From the NCBI GenBank assembly GCA_905250025.1, contig CAJNOJ010000139.1, forward strand, positions 1-64,000: 64,000 nucleotides of DNA, given 5' to 3'. The notes beneath the pieces were generated by a model. That model ran no database searches. It was not told the origin of the DNA and saw only the letters and a list, made by a program, of their open reading frames with translations. This document shows, piece after piece, positions 46,285 through 59,261 of this stretch (the first letter of the stretch is position 1; the number at the start of each line of letters is the position of its first letter). Both the position numbers and the translations under genes were made by a program. The stretch is from Adineta ricciae (lineage: Eukaryota > Rotifera > Eurotatoria > Adinetida > Adinetidae).

Positions 46285-49200
46285 TTAGTGAGCAGTAAGT
46301 AATGTCTGGATTCGTTGCGATACAATACTTCTCATAAAATCAGTCATTGCTACTCGAAAAAGATTCGATGGCAGAATGAAAACAAAAACGATGGCCATGC
46401 ATGGTAAAAAGGCGATGCAATAGGCAACTAGACTGATGTATGGTTGTCGATCAAGTTTTTTGCAGACAAAGATAAAACTTAATATCAGGCGAGGAATACC
46501 AAGACAGCCGAGTACAACAGGTGCTATGAGAATATGCTTATGTTTATCAATAGACTTTCTCAACGTCTCTACTCTCATTCCTAGTCTTACACTGTGACTA
46601 TGAGTAGAGTAGACGATTTTGTTGTTCAAGTATTGTTGATTTTTGAAGGTTGTAGTTTTGTAAATGATAATAATACTAGTGATAAAATTGATTAATAATG
46701 GCAATAAGAATAGGAGAACATTTGTAATTGAATATAAGATTAGCATTACTTGTCGATCGGCATTTAATGTGAGTACACACCAAGCTCGTTCATCGTATGA
46801 ATCGATAACAATACGACGAAAGATCAATTCCGGACAAGAAATGATTGCAAGAAAGATGAGAATGCATACAATACTTCGTCGAGCAAAGCGCTGACTTGCT
46901 GAACGTGAATATTTAATTGGATATATGACGGTATACGCTCGATCGGTAGCCACGCATGCATAGAGCCATTCGCAACTTGTTGGTGACCATTTCAGTAGAA
47001 ATTCCATCAGTGAACAACCAATGTTAGTTTGCTTTGGATTAAAAACAATGACTATTTTGCATATGAGTGCTACCATTGCCAATAGACCAAGAATAGAGGC
47101 GACAAGCAAGTACAATCCACATCCTGATTCGTGTGTCATCTTTCGCATGAATGTGCCGAAAGCTAATGTATTAAAACTTAATCCTAACAGGATTAGTGTT
47201 CCAAGAATGAGAACAGCCATTCGACACACTGCAGACTGTTGAAAAATATTCGTTGCACTCGACCGAATATGTGATCCAATAATTGCATCAAGCGATAGGC
47301 TATAATCTGCTTTAGAAAACTGGCAAGTCGATCCATAGCTACACTGTTTGCAGACACATACTGCACTGGTTGGACAGATCTCGTCATCTTGTACACACAT
47401 ACCATGACTGTGACATTTGTTCCGCGAACATTTCCGAGGTGTACTGTGAAAATGAAAACAATTCACATGATTCGTTCGATCACACAAACACATCAGTGTT
47501 TCATCGTAGAAACATATGGCTTGTTGGTCGAGGCATTGGCGTTGATAGTTTTTTACGCGACGTAAAGGTGGCTGGTTGAGTACAGTTTGATTGAATAGTT
47601 CATGAATCGGACGGCATCGGCGAGAAGGGCGGACTACGGCGTGGAGTTCAGTTAGGGATGGAGAATACTCTCCACGTAGTAATAAAAGATAAAAGTCAAA
47701 TCGATCTTGATGTTCATACAATTGAATGAAAACTAGATTAGCAATACTGCGTCGGTGATCGAAATAGAACGTCAGATTGAACATTTCACGATGGACTCGA
47801 CGAAAATACGTGAAAACACGAGGTTCATTGACTAGGAATGTTTCTATCACATGAATAAAAACAATATTCGACAATGGAATACTTATTTCTGGAACAAAAG
47901 AAATTGAGATATGTGGCTTGACTTTTTCACATCCTTCACCAAACCATTCTTCATCACACAAACACATGAATTGTTTCCTTACATCATAACGTACATCAAG
48001 TGGAACGCATCTTCCATGTCCACTGCAATTCGTCTTCGCACATGGATTGAAAACAATCAAACACCGACGGCCAGTACGATCGAGAGGGCATACACAAATG
48101 TCTCGCTGAAGATCACGACCGTAACCAAGACATAACGAATCACTCGAACACGACGTGCAATTCGAATAAGTGATTGTTGTTGACAATGTCGTCGATATGT
48201 TCATGACCACAAGCTCCTTTGCTAGTCGACGAACAGGTAGGAATTCGAAGAAAATGGGAAAATTCCAAAACGCAACATGCCGAAGCGTATTGGCAATGAA
48301 TGCATGGATGTGTATAGTATGATTGAAGAACACTAAGGGTAAATCATCGATTGGGTAGAGTAATTCTAGCATATAGCGTGGTGAACAATGTTGTTGTGGC
48401 GTATAAATAAATTCTTCGTGAGAAATAATCGAAAGTGTCAGATGATCACGTACCAATAAAACCACAAATTTGAGTATCGGCATGTGGTTATCGATGAGAT
48501 TGTCTATGCGAAGTTGGAGGATGAGACTGACGCGTTTTCGTTGAAATTGACAATGATCACCGTAATAGTAATTTGAACAGAGACAGAAAAATCCAGGTGG
48601 ATCAATTGTCGAGCGAACATACAGACCAGAATTGCATTGCCAGAGGGTGCTTGCAGTCAATGCTCGATTCGAATAATCTGGAAATCTACTAATCTCAAAC
48701 ATTTGCTCTGCTTCAAGGTTATCAACGTCACAGAAGAAATTGTCTTCACCTTCGGAACACATGTGAATAGTGTTGCAAAACTCTAGATAAAAACGCTGAA
48801 AGGATTAGATAAAATCCAAAATTGAACTATTTACTGGTAGCCAAATATCGACCGTTGCGACAGCGAAACTGGCGAGGATGGCAGAAACTTTCTCGGCCAT
48901 TGTTGAGCCATACACATGCAGTTGTTTCATCATCATTGTCCGGACAATCTTGATGGCAATCACATATTTGATACCGGTGAATACAAATGTCCGAATTGTT
49001 GCATCGAAATTGACGAATCGATTTACCGGGATATTTCATGCGACAGAATTCTGGTTCGTCAATCGATCCGACGCAATCGACGATGCCATCATTTGCCCGT
49101 GTTTTCGGCAGACACCTCGGATGACCTGTATCTACATTCAAACAGAAATGCTTGGTACTATTACAATGCAGAGCACTGAGACTCGATTGTGAACACGTCT

Positions 49201-50448
49201 TCAATTCATCGCTTCCGTCTGGACAATTCCATATCCAATTGCAATCTGTATAGTGTGTCGAACAAGGCCATTCGGTTTTGAGACAATGTGATTCATCTGT
49301 ATCATTCGAAATGTTTGAAATTCGTTCGATGATGCCATTGCAGATTTCGGAAAATGTGAAATCAAAGCGAGCTGTTTTTCCTTGGTAGGTCAAGCACTGG
49401 TCCGTCAAAGGATCAAAACATGCATGCCAATGTCGAATATGTTCATCGCTCTTGTCGAAGCAGTGTGGCTAAAAATAGATTTTATAGCAGATGTTTAATC
49501 AAGTAAAAATTGACTTACAACACCATCGAAAACAAGTGATCGTGACAAACATTTTGTTCCATTGTCACATTCAAATCGATAGGGAAGTTCGAGCGCACAT
49601 GTATTCGGATAATGTTCGTCCTCTTCATTAGCACAATCTGCAGTACCATCCAATAATCGATGATAGGATAAACATTTACTGTGATCAGCGCATTGAAATA
49701 GTGAACATTGATTCATCTCATGATTTAATGGTAGTAATGAACATGAACGTACGAATCGTTTAACATCTCGTAACATTTCATCGAACGTAACATAAGTTTT
49801 CGTTGTAAATGTCTCGAATGGCCGACACGTTAGACCGTTCTGGGTTTTGTTTTCGATGACCAGATAGGGACAGAGTGTCTGATTAAAACAAATCATGTCT
49901 GGTGTTGTATTGCGATAGATCAAATAAATGTGTGAATATAATATAAGTGATGACGGTGGCATTCGGGAAAAATAAAGACGATCTCGTTGAGTGATGCATC
50001 CATCACTATATTGAAGGTTTGGCCCATCGTAACAATGGCCGTCGCCACATGAAAACAGTAACGAACTACATGCGTAATTTTCACAAGCCATTAGAAAATC
50101 TAGTAATTCACATAGTTTACTATTAAATATGTTTTCATCCGATTCATCCATACAATCAGGAAAATAATCTCCATAGAGTGTCTTATCAATGCACTGTGCA
50201 TTGGAACAACGATATTCTGTTTGTGGATCGCATTCATGTCTATCAAGCTCAAGGCAATAGTACTCATCCAGACCATTACTACAATCAATTTTACCTTAAA
50301 TGACGAAAAGAAATTCTTATTTTACTGAATAATCAACGTTCACTAACCATCGCATATCTCACGCCAATCTAGACAAATGATGGAATTACATTCTTCATAA
50401 TCCATAACATAGCATGTGCCATTCGTCATAGATAAAATATCAGTAGTT
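46285..50448 (-). CDS. LDLa/EGF-rich 7TM receptor (copy 2, 5' truncated at gap)
   Basis: Exons 48782-46285, 49468-48835 and 50294-49519, plus the 3' part of the first exon (50448-50348). The N at 50449 interrupts the first exon, so the signal peptide and about 160 residues are missing. The remaining frame is open, with LDLa, EGF and 7TM regions as in copy 1. The Thr tract before ITYSNCTSC is three residues shorter. Whether the gene is truly truncated or only unassembled cannot be told. Confidence 0.8.
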
Positions 50449-50449
50449 N
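50449..50449. other. Single-N assembly join inside receptor exon 1
   Basis: Left of the N the sequence follows copy 1 (26759). Right of it is retrotransposon internal sequence. It probably marks a collapsed or missing repeat. Confidence 0.8.
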
Positions 50450-50718
50450 AGTTGATTTTGTTCCACTCTCTTCCCGTAATGGATGAGAAATAAACCACTC
50501 TTTCCGTTAGGATGAGTTAATATCCCCAGTAATTATCCCTTCTTTTCGATGAGAAAAAGTAAAAGAAGAGTGGGTCACGGCACCAATATGTTAGAGCTGC
50601 TCTCTTTCGTGAGAGCGATGTTTATTCTCTACAAGAAAACACACACACCAGGGTTATATAGCGAGAAAACGAGAGCGATAGAGAGAGAGACACGAGAACA
50701 AGGGAGGAGGCGCTAACA
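50450..50718 (-). mobile_element. LTR retrotransposon end: 130-bp LTR, primer-binding site and start of internal region
   Basis: On the minus strand the LTR runs 50718-50589. It begins TGTTAGCGCC and ends CTCTAACA, so it has perfect 6-bp TGTTAG/CTAACA termini. Inside are TATATAA (complement of 50654-50660) and, about 28 bp on, AATAAA (complement of 50621-50626), the expected U3/R order. Three bases after the LTR comes TGGTGCCGTGACCC (complement of 50572-50585), a tRNA primer-binding site of the type I associate with BEL/Pao elements. Only about 120 bp of internal sequence remain before the N at 50449; no gag or pol is seen. Confidence 0.75.
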
Positions 50719-51320
50719 ATCCTTTTCTTTTATATTCTTACGTATGGAAGGAATTATAACTTTATAAGTTGAAGAATTACTTACATGTATTGTGCGGGTT
50801 CGAAGCGAGCAAACGCATGGATTAGATAAGATGAAGAGTGATTTTTGAAAAATTCACTTATCAAAGAAATATGTAGAGCACAAGTGTACAATCCACCAAC
50901 AGAATTCTGCATAAAAGAGAACAAGTCGTAGTTAAATTTCCGATAATTATTTATATTTTATGTATATAAAGTTACATAATTCGGTATAAAACGAAGAGAA
51001 GAATGGTAGACATCGCATCTGAATAGAATCAATCAACTGTATGAAAACTACATGAAGATAATCGTCTGTACTATTATGAGCTGTCAAAGCAACGAAGTAA
51101 GAAATGAAAAATGATATTTTCAAGTAATAACGATCGCTCCTTATGTGACAACAAGTGCATCAGCTGCTTCTTATTGTTCTGTTAAAGAAAAAACATTTTT
51201 TATACTTTATTAATGATTTTCTATGGGTGTATTTAAAGATTTTTATTCCGTTAAAACGAAAACATTTTGTTCAATAGATAACAAAATAACGTCTACGGAA
51301 GTAATTCGCTTTATTTTCGA
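50719..51320. other. AT-rich sequence without counterpart in block B1
   Basis: No gene seen. It separates the LTR from the polycystin remnant. Confidence 0.5.
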
Positions 51321-51328
51321 CTGATAGT

Positions 51329-52083
51329 ATGTTGTCGAGCTATGTAATGAGTATATTGAATAACTCATCCTTCTTCATAGCTTATGGTTTATGTGTAATA
51401 CTAGTTAGTCTTTCGATCCTATTTATCATAGCTCGTGGCATTGAATTTGGTGATGAAAAGATACAAAAAAGGCTCACATCGATACTAAGTGGCTTCGTTT
51501 CCTCGATTCTCTTCACTCAACCATTGAAAGTAATACGAGACTTTGTTGTCGATTTTCAATGAATTATACGCCTTTTTTCACGCTGTAGATCGTGGTAATG
51601 GCTATCTTCTTTACTTGTTTTTGTCGAAAATCTCAAAAAGATCGCGAAGCAAATGAATTCCTGGATGATGATCAGATTGGTCTAGAAGCAGATGAAGACT
51701 ATTTTCACAAAACTAAGGTTGATCTTTTAGATATCTTTCAATATTGATAGCGATAGATGATGTTATTTTTAGAAGAAGTCGATGATTACTCGTCCATCTT
51801 CGTCAACAGCGTCTGAGAGAAATTCAAATGTGAACAGTCATTCAAGAAATCTTGATGTATTTTCTCAATTCAAGTACGAACTAATTGTAGATGCCGATGA
51901 TTGATGAATATTGGCAGCGGTTGGAGAATAGCTTTGATGACAATCTTCGTGCATAAAAGTGGTACAACGGTAACCCACGTCGCAATCTCATCTGTTGATG
52001 TGTTGAGAAGCTATGAGATAGATACGTGTCAAAGTCCAAGAGTGTCAGACACGAAATTCAGTCTTATCTACATGTCACAATGA
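51329..52083 (+). pseudogene. Polycystin-1-like channel remnant (copy 2)
   Basis: An open stretch at 51329-51562 encodes SILFIIARGIEFGDEKIQKR then LSGFVSSILFTQPLKVI, the membrane hairpin that precedes the cytosolic loop in polycystin-1 proteins. The loop follows in another frame (CFCRKSQKDREANEFLDDDQ, about 51617-51690). The next helix region (about 51805-51870) has a TGG to TGA change where copy 1 reads MWTVIRE, plus a small deletion. It retains one exon that copy 1 lost, but is equally non-functional. Confidence 0.6.
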
Positions 52084-52139
52084 TTGCCGTTTCCTGAATC
52101 GATAAGTTGAATTCTTCGAATTTAATTCAATATGATTTT

Positions 52140-52990
52140 TCTATTTCATTATGATAATATCCAAGTATGATGACCATGATGATGAAATAGATATATTTCC
52201 AAGGCTAATAAATGACAACTAACAATTCGACCTATTCCATAATATTCATCAGGTATCTTGTGTACCGTAGTCTATACTGAATATATGTGTCCAGAATATC
52301 AATGAACACTTTGAACATGCTTTTTTTTTCTATTTAAATCAATCTTATCAGTTGTAAAATTAACCTCATTCGATGTTAATGAACTGTTTTCAAATAATAG
52401 TAAAAGCACCTGATTAATCTCTAGCAGAAAATATGTAGATAAATAATTGATCAGGTAAAAGTTCATATTGAGTTACATCTGCAACTGCGTCCATATGCGA
52501 AGTATTATGTTGGAATAAACCATACCGATGAATTCCGGTGGGCTCAAATAATCTACTAATTACTATAATGTTAATAAATGTGAAAGTTGAATTCGGGTGT
52601 AATTGTAACGAAAATATGAATTTGTCTTCTAGTAGGATTTCTAATTAATGGCCAAGATAATGACGATTAGATTTACATTCTCATGTATTATTGTAAAATT
52701 TTGTTTGTCAAGCAAATCATTCATAATCACCTTCGAAAGACTTGGAATGGGAGAAATGTGTTTGAACCGAGCGGATCTTAGTGAAGACATAGAGAAATGA
52801 TATTAATTTCAAGTTTTATCTCTTTTTATTCTTTGCTTTATGTTTCAGAATGTAATAGATTTCCTCATGTACTTTTTCACATCAATAGTCAGGTCTTTCA
52901 TTGTAAATGAAAGTTTTCATCGATATTTTCGCTCATACGACTGATTGTTTTGTCAATGAAGAGTATCTTCCAAATCCATCGAAGAGTGCG
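52140..52990. other. Intergenic, partly without counterpart in B1
   Basis: About 52265-52665 has no clear match in block B1. The sequence after that resumes homology with about 30223. No gene seen. Confidence 0.5.
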
Positions 52991-53242
52991 TCATATAATA
53001 TCTGAATAGATAGATTCATTTAGTTTAATCGTGTCTAACAGCTCAATAGGATATTTTTTTAAATCAACGGGAACACAAATTCTTTCCGAATTGAGAACAT
53101 CGCACTTATTATTTACTTGACGGTACTTAATACGTTGTTCTTTTATTTGATTCTTCGAAGCATTCAGGTGAGGCGATGAAAGCAGATTTCTACCAACATA
53201 TGTTATAGTATGTTCGTCAGCTTTCAACATTGTCTTTTGCAA
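52991..53242 (-). CDS. Small conserved frame of unknown function (possible 3' exon)
   Basis: 84 codons ending RICVPVDLKKYPIELLDTIK and LNESIYSDII before the stop. Block B1 keeps much of the residue sequence (about 30700-30900) but with frame-changing indels. It could be a terminal exon or a relic. No domain recognised and no start-site support. Confidence 0.3.
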   Translation of the reverse strand: MQKTMLKADEHTITYVGRNLLSSPHLNASKNQIKEQRIKYRQVNNKCDVLNSERICVPVDLKKYPIELLDTIKLNESIYSDII

Positions 53243-53625
53243 GAAGAATTTTCTCCTGCGGGAAGAAAGATGTTAGATATGCAAACAAAAAAGGCGAAAA
53301 AAAAACATGTTTTTATCTTATCTTCATTCTTCGAATAAATGTATGAGTGCGACTTGTGTCTGCTGTTTTTTCCCTTTTCATCACACCATTATGCGTATTC
53401 GGAAATGAACCCACAGAATATTCGATAAAGCAAAATATTTTTATATGAATACTATGCAAATGTCCTTTTATGTCAAATGATTTCATTATTAACGCTTAGT
53501 TGCACATTTGAAATATGAAGTTATACGATGAATAATATTTATTCATCATTCACTTATATAAAATATAGAAATAAGAAACTTATAGATGCATTTGACTACC
53601 TATTGAAATCCGAGTACTTCGAACT

Positions 53626-56367
53626 ATGTTTCTATTCATATTCTATACCAGTGATATGACACAGAAATGTCGTGGAATACTTGCTCTACTTATCTTTCTC
53701 ATTCTTATTACAATTTGTAAAACTCAGCAGTTATCAACAATGAGAAGTGATTTTGATACAATTAGTTCACGTTTGATCGGTAATCGCTATCTAACGATAT
53801 CAGCCCAAAATGATTATTCTTTTTTTCGTGTTGTATTCGCTCCATATGGTCCTGAAAATACGTGTTTTTATTCCTATCGATCTACACAAGATTTTGTTCT
53901 AAGTATTGCTATTGGTCAAAATCAAACATATTTTGTTTACATACGTACAAATGACAATGATACAACAACTTTCGAAATCGGTGTATCTTATATAAACAAA
54001 ACAAATTGTTTACAAACTCGAGGAAATACTGAAGAATTTCCTGTAACACCAGTTACATTTCCTTCTTATGTAGCTGATAACATAGTCTTGAAAGTTGATC
54101 CAGCCGGTGAATATGCATATGTCTTTTTAAGAGAAAATATATTTATATATGATATTCATAATGGAACTTTAATCAATATACCATGGAGTGATGTTTTACC
54201 TAATGTAACTCGTTTCTTCCCGAAAGATGCTGATATCACTGTAACTAAAGATGGTATGTCTTTATGTGTATTAGCTAGTTATTATCCCATATCAACAGCA
54301 TTACGAGTACCGATTGTTTATCTACTTCATCTTGAACCTCCATCGAAAATAACTGTCCTAGATCAATTAATACTCATCAATGATAGTTTTGCTAGTTTCT
54401 ATTTTACTTATGGATATTTTTATGATTATATTATGTCAATATCAATTGAACATCAAACTCAACAAATTCTCGTTGCATTACCGTTTTTTCATCGAACATT
54501 TCGATTGAAATTTAACACTACAAATTTAATATTAATCGATTCAATTTCATCACAAGCAAGATCAGTTGGATGGATTGATAATGGAACACAAGCTATTTTA
54601 TTAATAAACAGTATTCCGACATTACCATGGGCATCATCACAACTTCAAATTATTGATACAACAACGATGAACGTACAAAGTGCTATTCCTAATAATCAAC
54701 AAAGTATTCCAGTTCAATCTGGTCAAAAAATAATGAGTTTTAATCGTTTAATTGTTATTCAAGGTGAACCAATTATTTTCACCGCTGATGGACTTGTTCT
54801 CTATGTTCCAGCATCACCAATTGATCATTATATTGAAGTCACTCAAATAACAGAAACTATATCTCAAATAAAATCATGTCCATCGGGAACTTGGAAGAAT
54901 CGTATTGGTCCGTATTTATGTACAGTTTGTCCAACAGGATTTAAAAAAATGCTTTCAAATGATTCTTTATCTGAATGTCAACCTTGTTTATCTACATCAT
55001 ATTGTCCACTTGCATCAGTAAATGATGTTAATCAATCGTATTATCCATCCATCCATCAAGGATATCCTTATCCTAATTCTCCTCCAAGTGATAATTACGA
55101 TGATATTATTATACAAAATACATTTCAAATAAGTTCATCAAACAGTCATTGTCTTGTTGTTTCTCCATTATTTTGGACTTTACTTGTTTTTGGTATTATT
55201 GGAGTCATTCTATGTATCATGGGTATTCTTTATTGGATACCAAATGGTAGAAAACATTTGACATGGCTGAAGAAAATATTTCAACGAACGGATATTGTTG
55301 GAGAAGGTGAATTATGGTTTGGTGGTTTAGCGTCATTTGCATTAATGGTCTTAATTGTATTTGGATTTTGGTTTGGATCCGTTTATATAAAACAATATCC
55401 CATTGAAAAAGCGGATGGTACATTTTTTACATGTGATTCATCGTTAAAGAATGCAAAATTTTCGTCAACTTTACATTTGTTAGCATTGCTAAAAGCACCG
55501 GAGGAAAAAACAATTTTCCAATTATTAGATCAACAAAATTGGACTTTAGTTGTCGATTTTGTTCAAACTGGTTTTACCTGTCAAGATATTCTTGTTCAAG
55601 TATTACAATTTCAAAACTAATTCCGTTCTTATTGAATATCTTTTAGGGAAATATCGAATCGTATCAAATTATTCTTCCAGTAGCCAAATGTTTTCTTCAA
55701 TCGGATAATGCTACACTTACTCTTGTTATTCCATTAACAACTCATCTCATCGATGTACAATTTAATCTAACAGGTTGTTTGAGTTTATTGTTGCGTTCGA
55801 TTTATTTGTAAAAGTCTTTCTTTAGGAAATTCTTATGTTGGTGCAAGTCGGATATGTGTTTTAGGACCATCGATGGATCATAGTGCAAGTTATTCATCGA
55901 TTCAACAATTATCATTTTGTGAAATGATTTCAAATGATGATCAAACTATTTCTCAACATACGAGTGTACAACTTGACTTTACAAAAGTTATTAATCGAAC
56001 GGAAAGTCTTTATGATAATGATCCAGTTGTTTTTAGTGGAATTTGGATTCCTACAGTAACAATTAAATCCTTCAATGATCGAATTGCTTATCAACAACAA
56101 GGAGATTATATTCGATATTTATCATCTCAACAAATTCTTTCAATTGATTTTAGTGAAACACAATTTTACATTAGAAATATTCAAGAACCAATAGCAAAAT
56201 CGGGCGAAATCATTTTTCATAATATTCTTTTTTCAACTGTTTGTATTGAATTATTTGGTTTAGCATATTTATTATTTAAATTGGTTTTATTTCCAGCGGT
56301 TCATTGGATTTTCATTAAAATTATGAATCGATATTCAAGTAAAACTTCTTCTAAAACAATATTTTAA
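53626..56367 (+). CDS. Large surface protein: beta-propeller-like ectodomain, Cys-rich module, three membrane segments (copy 2)
   Basis: Exons 53626-55599, 55647-55773 and 55826-56367; 880 aa, with every junction at the same offset as copy 1. Signal-peptide Met at 53656. Roughly 5% of residues differ in the long first exon, concentrated in the ectodomain; the membrane segments and C terminus are nearly unchanged. Both copies are open, so both are probably expressed. Confidence 0.8.
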
Positions 56368-56433
56368 CATTGTTAAGTTCAGACAACATGTCAAACCAGA
56401 GTGATGTTTTTTTTTCTCTAATAAACATTTTTT

Positions 56434-56817
56434 TTGGCAAAAGTTAATCTCTATTTCCATAGATCTGACATTCAAGCAATTATAATTCTTGATTTATTGT
56501 TAAAAAGGATAAAGGTGAAAATTTTAAGATTGGAATCGATAGAACTCGTCGGATTCTACCTGGATCCGGAGTGGGAGCGCACTTCTGAACCAATATATTC
56601 TGAAAAATTCAAATCGGGCGCTAAGATATCTTACGTGTCAAATGTAAAGTATTATGTAATGGCGGACCTAAAGATGATCATTTATTCTTTGAGATCCTTA
56701 ATTCCACCGCTTTTTTGCGAGAACATATGGTTTGTTATGTCGCACTACTTACTGGATGCATTAAAAAGAATAAAAGGTTCAATTTCTTTCAGAATCTTGA
56801 TAGCGACTATTTCATGA
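56434..56817 (+). CDS. Unknown conserved exon (copy 1 of block C)
   Basis: An open frame ending FRILIATIS, repeated after the N run at 59302-59484 with one D-to-N and one silent change. No ATG near the beginning; an AG acceptor (TTTCCATAG) before ATCTGACATT suggests it is a 3' exon of an unseen gene. It contains VGFYLDPEWERTSEPIYSEK and CENIWFVMSHYLLDALKRI. I do not recognise the family. Confidence 0.35.
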   Translation: MAKVNLYFHRSDIQAIIILDLLLKRIKVKILRLESIELVGFYLDPEWERTSEPIYSEKFKSGAKISYVSNVKYYVMADLKMIIYSLRSLIPPLFCENIWFVMSHYLLDALKRIKGSISFRILIATIS

Positions 56818-57870
56818 TATCAAATACGGTTACATATCGGCTTTCACAAATGTAACGTGGTTATCTTTTGTCCAATCTTTTTGATACTTCTCAAAAGATA
56901 GAACATTATGAGTTCGGTTCTTTCATTAAATGGCGCATCGCTGTGCTCTTTAACTATCCCTGAAAACTTCAGTTCATTGGGTATAGTTATTCAAAAATTA
57001 TGGCAATAATACTGCATAAAACTCGATTACGGAATTGGGACAAAAAATCGAGTGTGAACTGATCACTGTGCATTTTTCTGTGAAAGAACAATTTATTGAG
57101 AGGAATCTTCTATAAAAATTTTGTAGTCGACAATTCGGACTACCCAAAGGAAAGAAAAATTAATCAAGTTGACGTGTAGTTTGTATTAGAGACCTGTTTT
57201 ATCAATGTAACGCAATGAATTCGACGTACTTCTCTAGCTGATCTTGAATGTGGACTTGATTTTATGATTTGAGCATACTTATGTCAAGAAAAGCACGATA
57301 TACCAATGTGATAAATGAAGAATAAAAAGAAGAAATACTCCGCCTTTTCGGCAACCATCCTAACAGTTTTACGATGATGTCCAAGGACATTTTCGAGGCC
57401 TGATTTTTTCCTACAGGTATTTCTAGTTGTAACTCTAGTCAGAAAACTAGCCTTGATCTAGAGTTGTCTCCGCTTACTTAGATAAATGAAGAAATCGGCA
57501 TAGACGTGCCATCGCGTTACATAAAGTCACCGTAAGAAGAACTTTTTTCAGGCAGAAGCACATGAATTAGATACTTCATGAAAGACTAGTTTTAGGTATC
57601 CTGTTTTTTGTCATACATAGTTAGCGCCAACGGATTGTAAAAAAAGATACTCATTTTTTCGTTACACAATGATGTTACAAATTTGGTAGTTTTGGTTGAG
57701 CTCGCTGTCAAAAAGTGTACCACATAGAAACGTCGTTCTCTTGCTAACAGCTACTGCTAGTATGCCTTTATCAGTCCGGTATATGTCAAACTGTTTGGAT
57801 ACACGGAGTGGTGTCATAATCGCGTTACACCTGGTATTCATCCAAAAGCAGACAATTCGCTATGTTACCA
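56818..57870. other. Non-coding part of block C
   Basis: No gene seen. It contains a hairpin with perfect 8-bp arms, AACTCTAG (57431-57438) and CTAGAGTT (57458-57465), conserved in the second copy at 60100-60107 and 60127-60134. Confidence 0.5.
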
Positions 57871-58218
57871 TATGCAGCTGAGTCGGTGTATCCAACACGA
57901 TACCCAAATAGCAGAGTATCCTGGAAAGCTGAGGAATATGAGTGGATTTGGTGCATTCATCTCGATACTCATGTCTGGGTGTGTTGGGAACCTGACGAAT
58001 GTGAGTGAATTTCTTGTATGCAGCCGCTACCCACACCCCTCACCCTCAACAGATGCAAGTGGCAATGGGAAAGTATTAAGCAGCCTGCCAGCGGTGTGGC
58101 ACTCGAAAAGATTTCAGGAGATTGGCGCATTGCTGATAACGCTTATCATCGTTTCGATGCAGATGTAAGCGGAATTGTAGTATGGAGACGATTAATAATC
58201 GAAGCGGTGGAAAACTAA
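57871..58218 (+). other. Short tandem repeats and Trp-rich conserved frame (block C, copy 1)
   Basis: Three degenerate 63-65 bp units (key pattern TGAGTxxxxTxGTxxATxCxxxxCGATAC) run into a C-rich telomere-like stretch (58029-58048). An open frame ends at 58218 and reads CKWQWESIKQPASGV, SGDWRIADNAYHRFDADVSG and VVWRRLIIEAVEN. The frame is kept in the second copy (ending 60879). GTGAGT at 58001 and CAACAG at 58047-58052 could bound a 52-nt intron. Function unknown. Confidence 0.3.
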
Positions 58219-58325
58219 CCGCAGATTTCACGTTTTTGATTTTATTCTAGAGTCTGAGGAAAAAGAGCATGTCTAATACTGCATTTGTCCATACTCTTGT
58301 GACTATTTTATTCTTCGAAATCTAT

Positions 58326-59208
58326 TCAGTGGTTGTCTTTCTTCATTCGTTTATTCTCATGTTCGTCACATGAATCGTTCGCTAATTTAGTTATTTTTTC
58401 TATTATTGATTCCAAATTTTCTTGTTTACGAAAATAGTCTGCCATATTTTCCTCGATCTGAGCATATAAATTCATTGCCGCTGTTAAATTGTCTACTGCC
58501 AAAGGCACCTGATCCAATGAAGAATAAAGATCAGCCAGTTGAACATGACTGTCTGCTGCGGTCTGTTTTTGGCAATTAACATCACGTAATTTCGATATAG
58601 TTGATGCTCTTTTTATATATTCATGGTGCATCAATTGATAGGAAAGAGCTGTTTGATAGTCCAATCGTTCATCACTATGGAAGGAAACCATCTCTTCCAC
58701 AAGACTCTGCATATCAGCAGGGGAAACATGAGGATTTTGTAGAAAAATACGGAATGCTTTTTCATAATTGGTCGATGCATTATCATATTTACCGATTGAT
58801 TTATACAAACCCGCTAAATACTCGTGCGTCTGCCCAATTTCAATATAATTTGGCGGATAGAATCTCATCATATACTCAATATATAATTCTTTATATTTTG
58901 CAGCCATTGATACCGTTTCGATTTTTTCTGCCGAGTTTTCGTATATACCTTCATTATCGATCACCATCGGTTTCATTTTAAGTTGAAACACAACGCTCAA
59001 TTGATCATAAATTTTCATCGTTTCATAATCGTTCTGCTCTTTTGCTAAAGCTAATAGAAAGCAGTCCCTGGCTAAATTCAGATATTTTTCAGCTATTTTA
59101 TCATCATGCATATCATCTGAGTAATATTCACCAATACTGAAATATAATTGTCCGAGTTCAATTGAGCAATTCAAACTGTCATCATCTTGATACTCCTGCC
59201 ATATTGCA
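58326..59208 (-). CDS. ADP-ribosyltransferase-TPR protein, C-terminal part only (5' lost at gap)
   Basis: Encodes the last 294 residues or so, from IWQEYQDDDSLNC to the stop, covering the TPR region. Nearly identical to the complete gene at 60987-63419. The upstream part is missing because of the N run 59209-59260. Any Met-start reading across the Ns is artificial. Confidence 0.8.
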
Positions 59209-59260
59209 NNNNNNNNNNNNNNNNNNNNNNNNNNNNNNNNNNNNNNNNNNNNNNNNNNNN
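59209..59260. other. 52-N assembly gap
   Basis: Run of N. Sequence to the right (from 59261) repeats that at about 56597, so the gap separates two copies of block C. Confidence 0.95.
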
Positions 59261-59261
59261 T

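Noticed and set aside
50790..50815. GGGTTCGAAGC resembling a tRNA T-loop
   Set aside because: No matching acceptor or anticodon stems could be paired around it.
57431..57465. AACTCTAG/CTAGAGTT hairpin as a ribozyme or transposon end
   Set aside because: Neither hammerhead core motifs nor target duplications are visible; kept only as a structural note.
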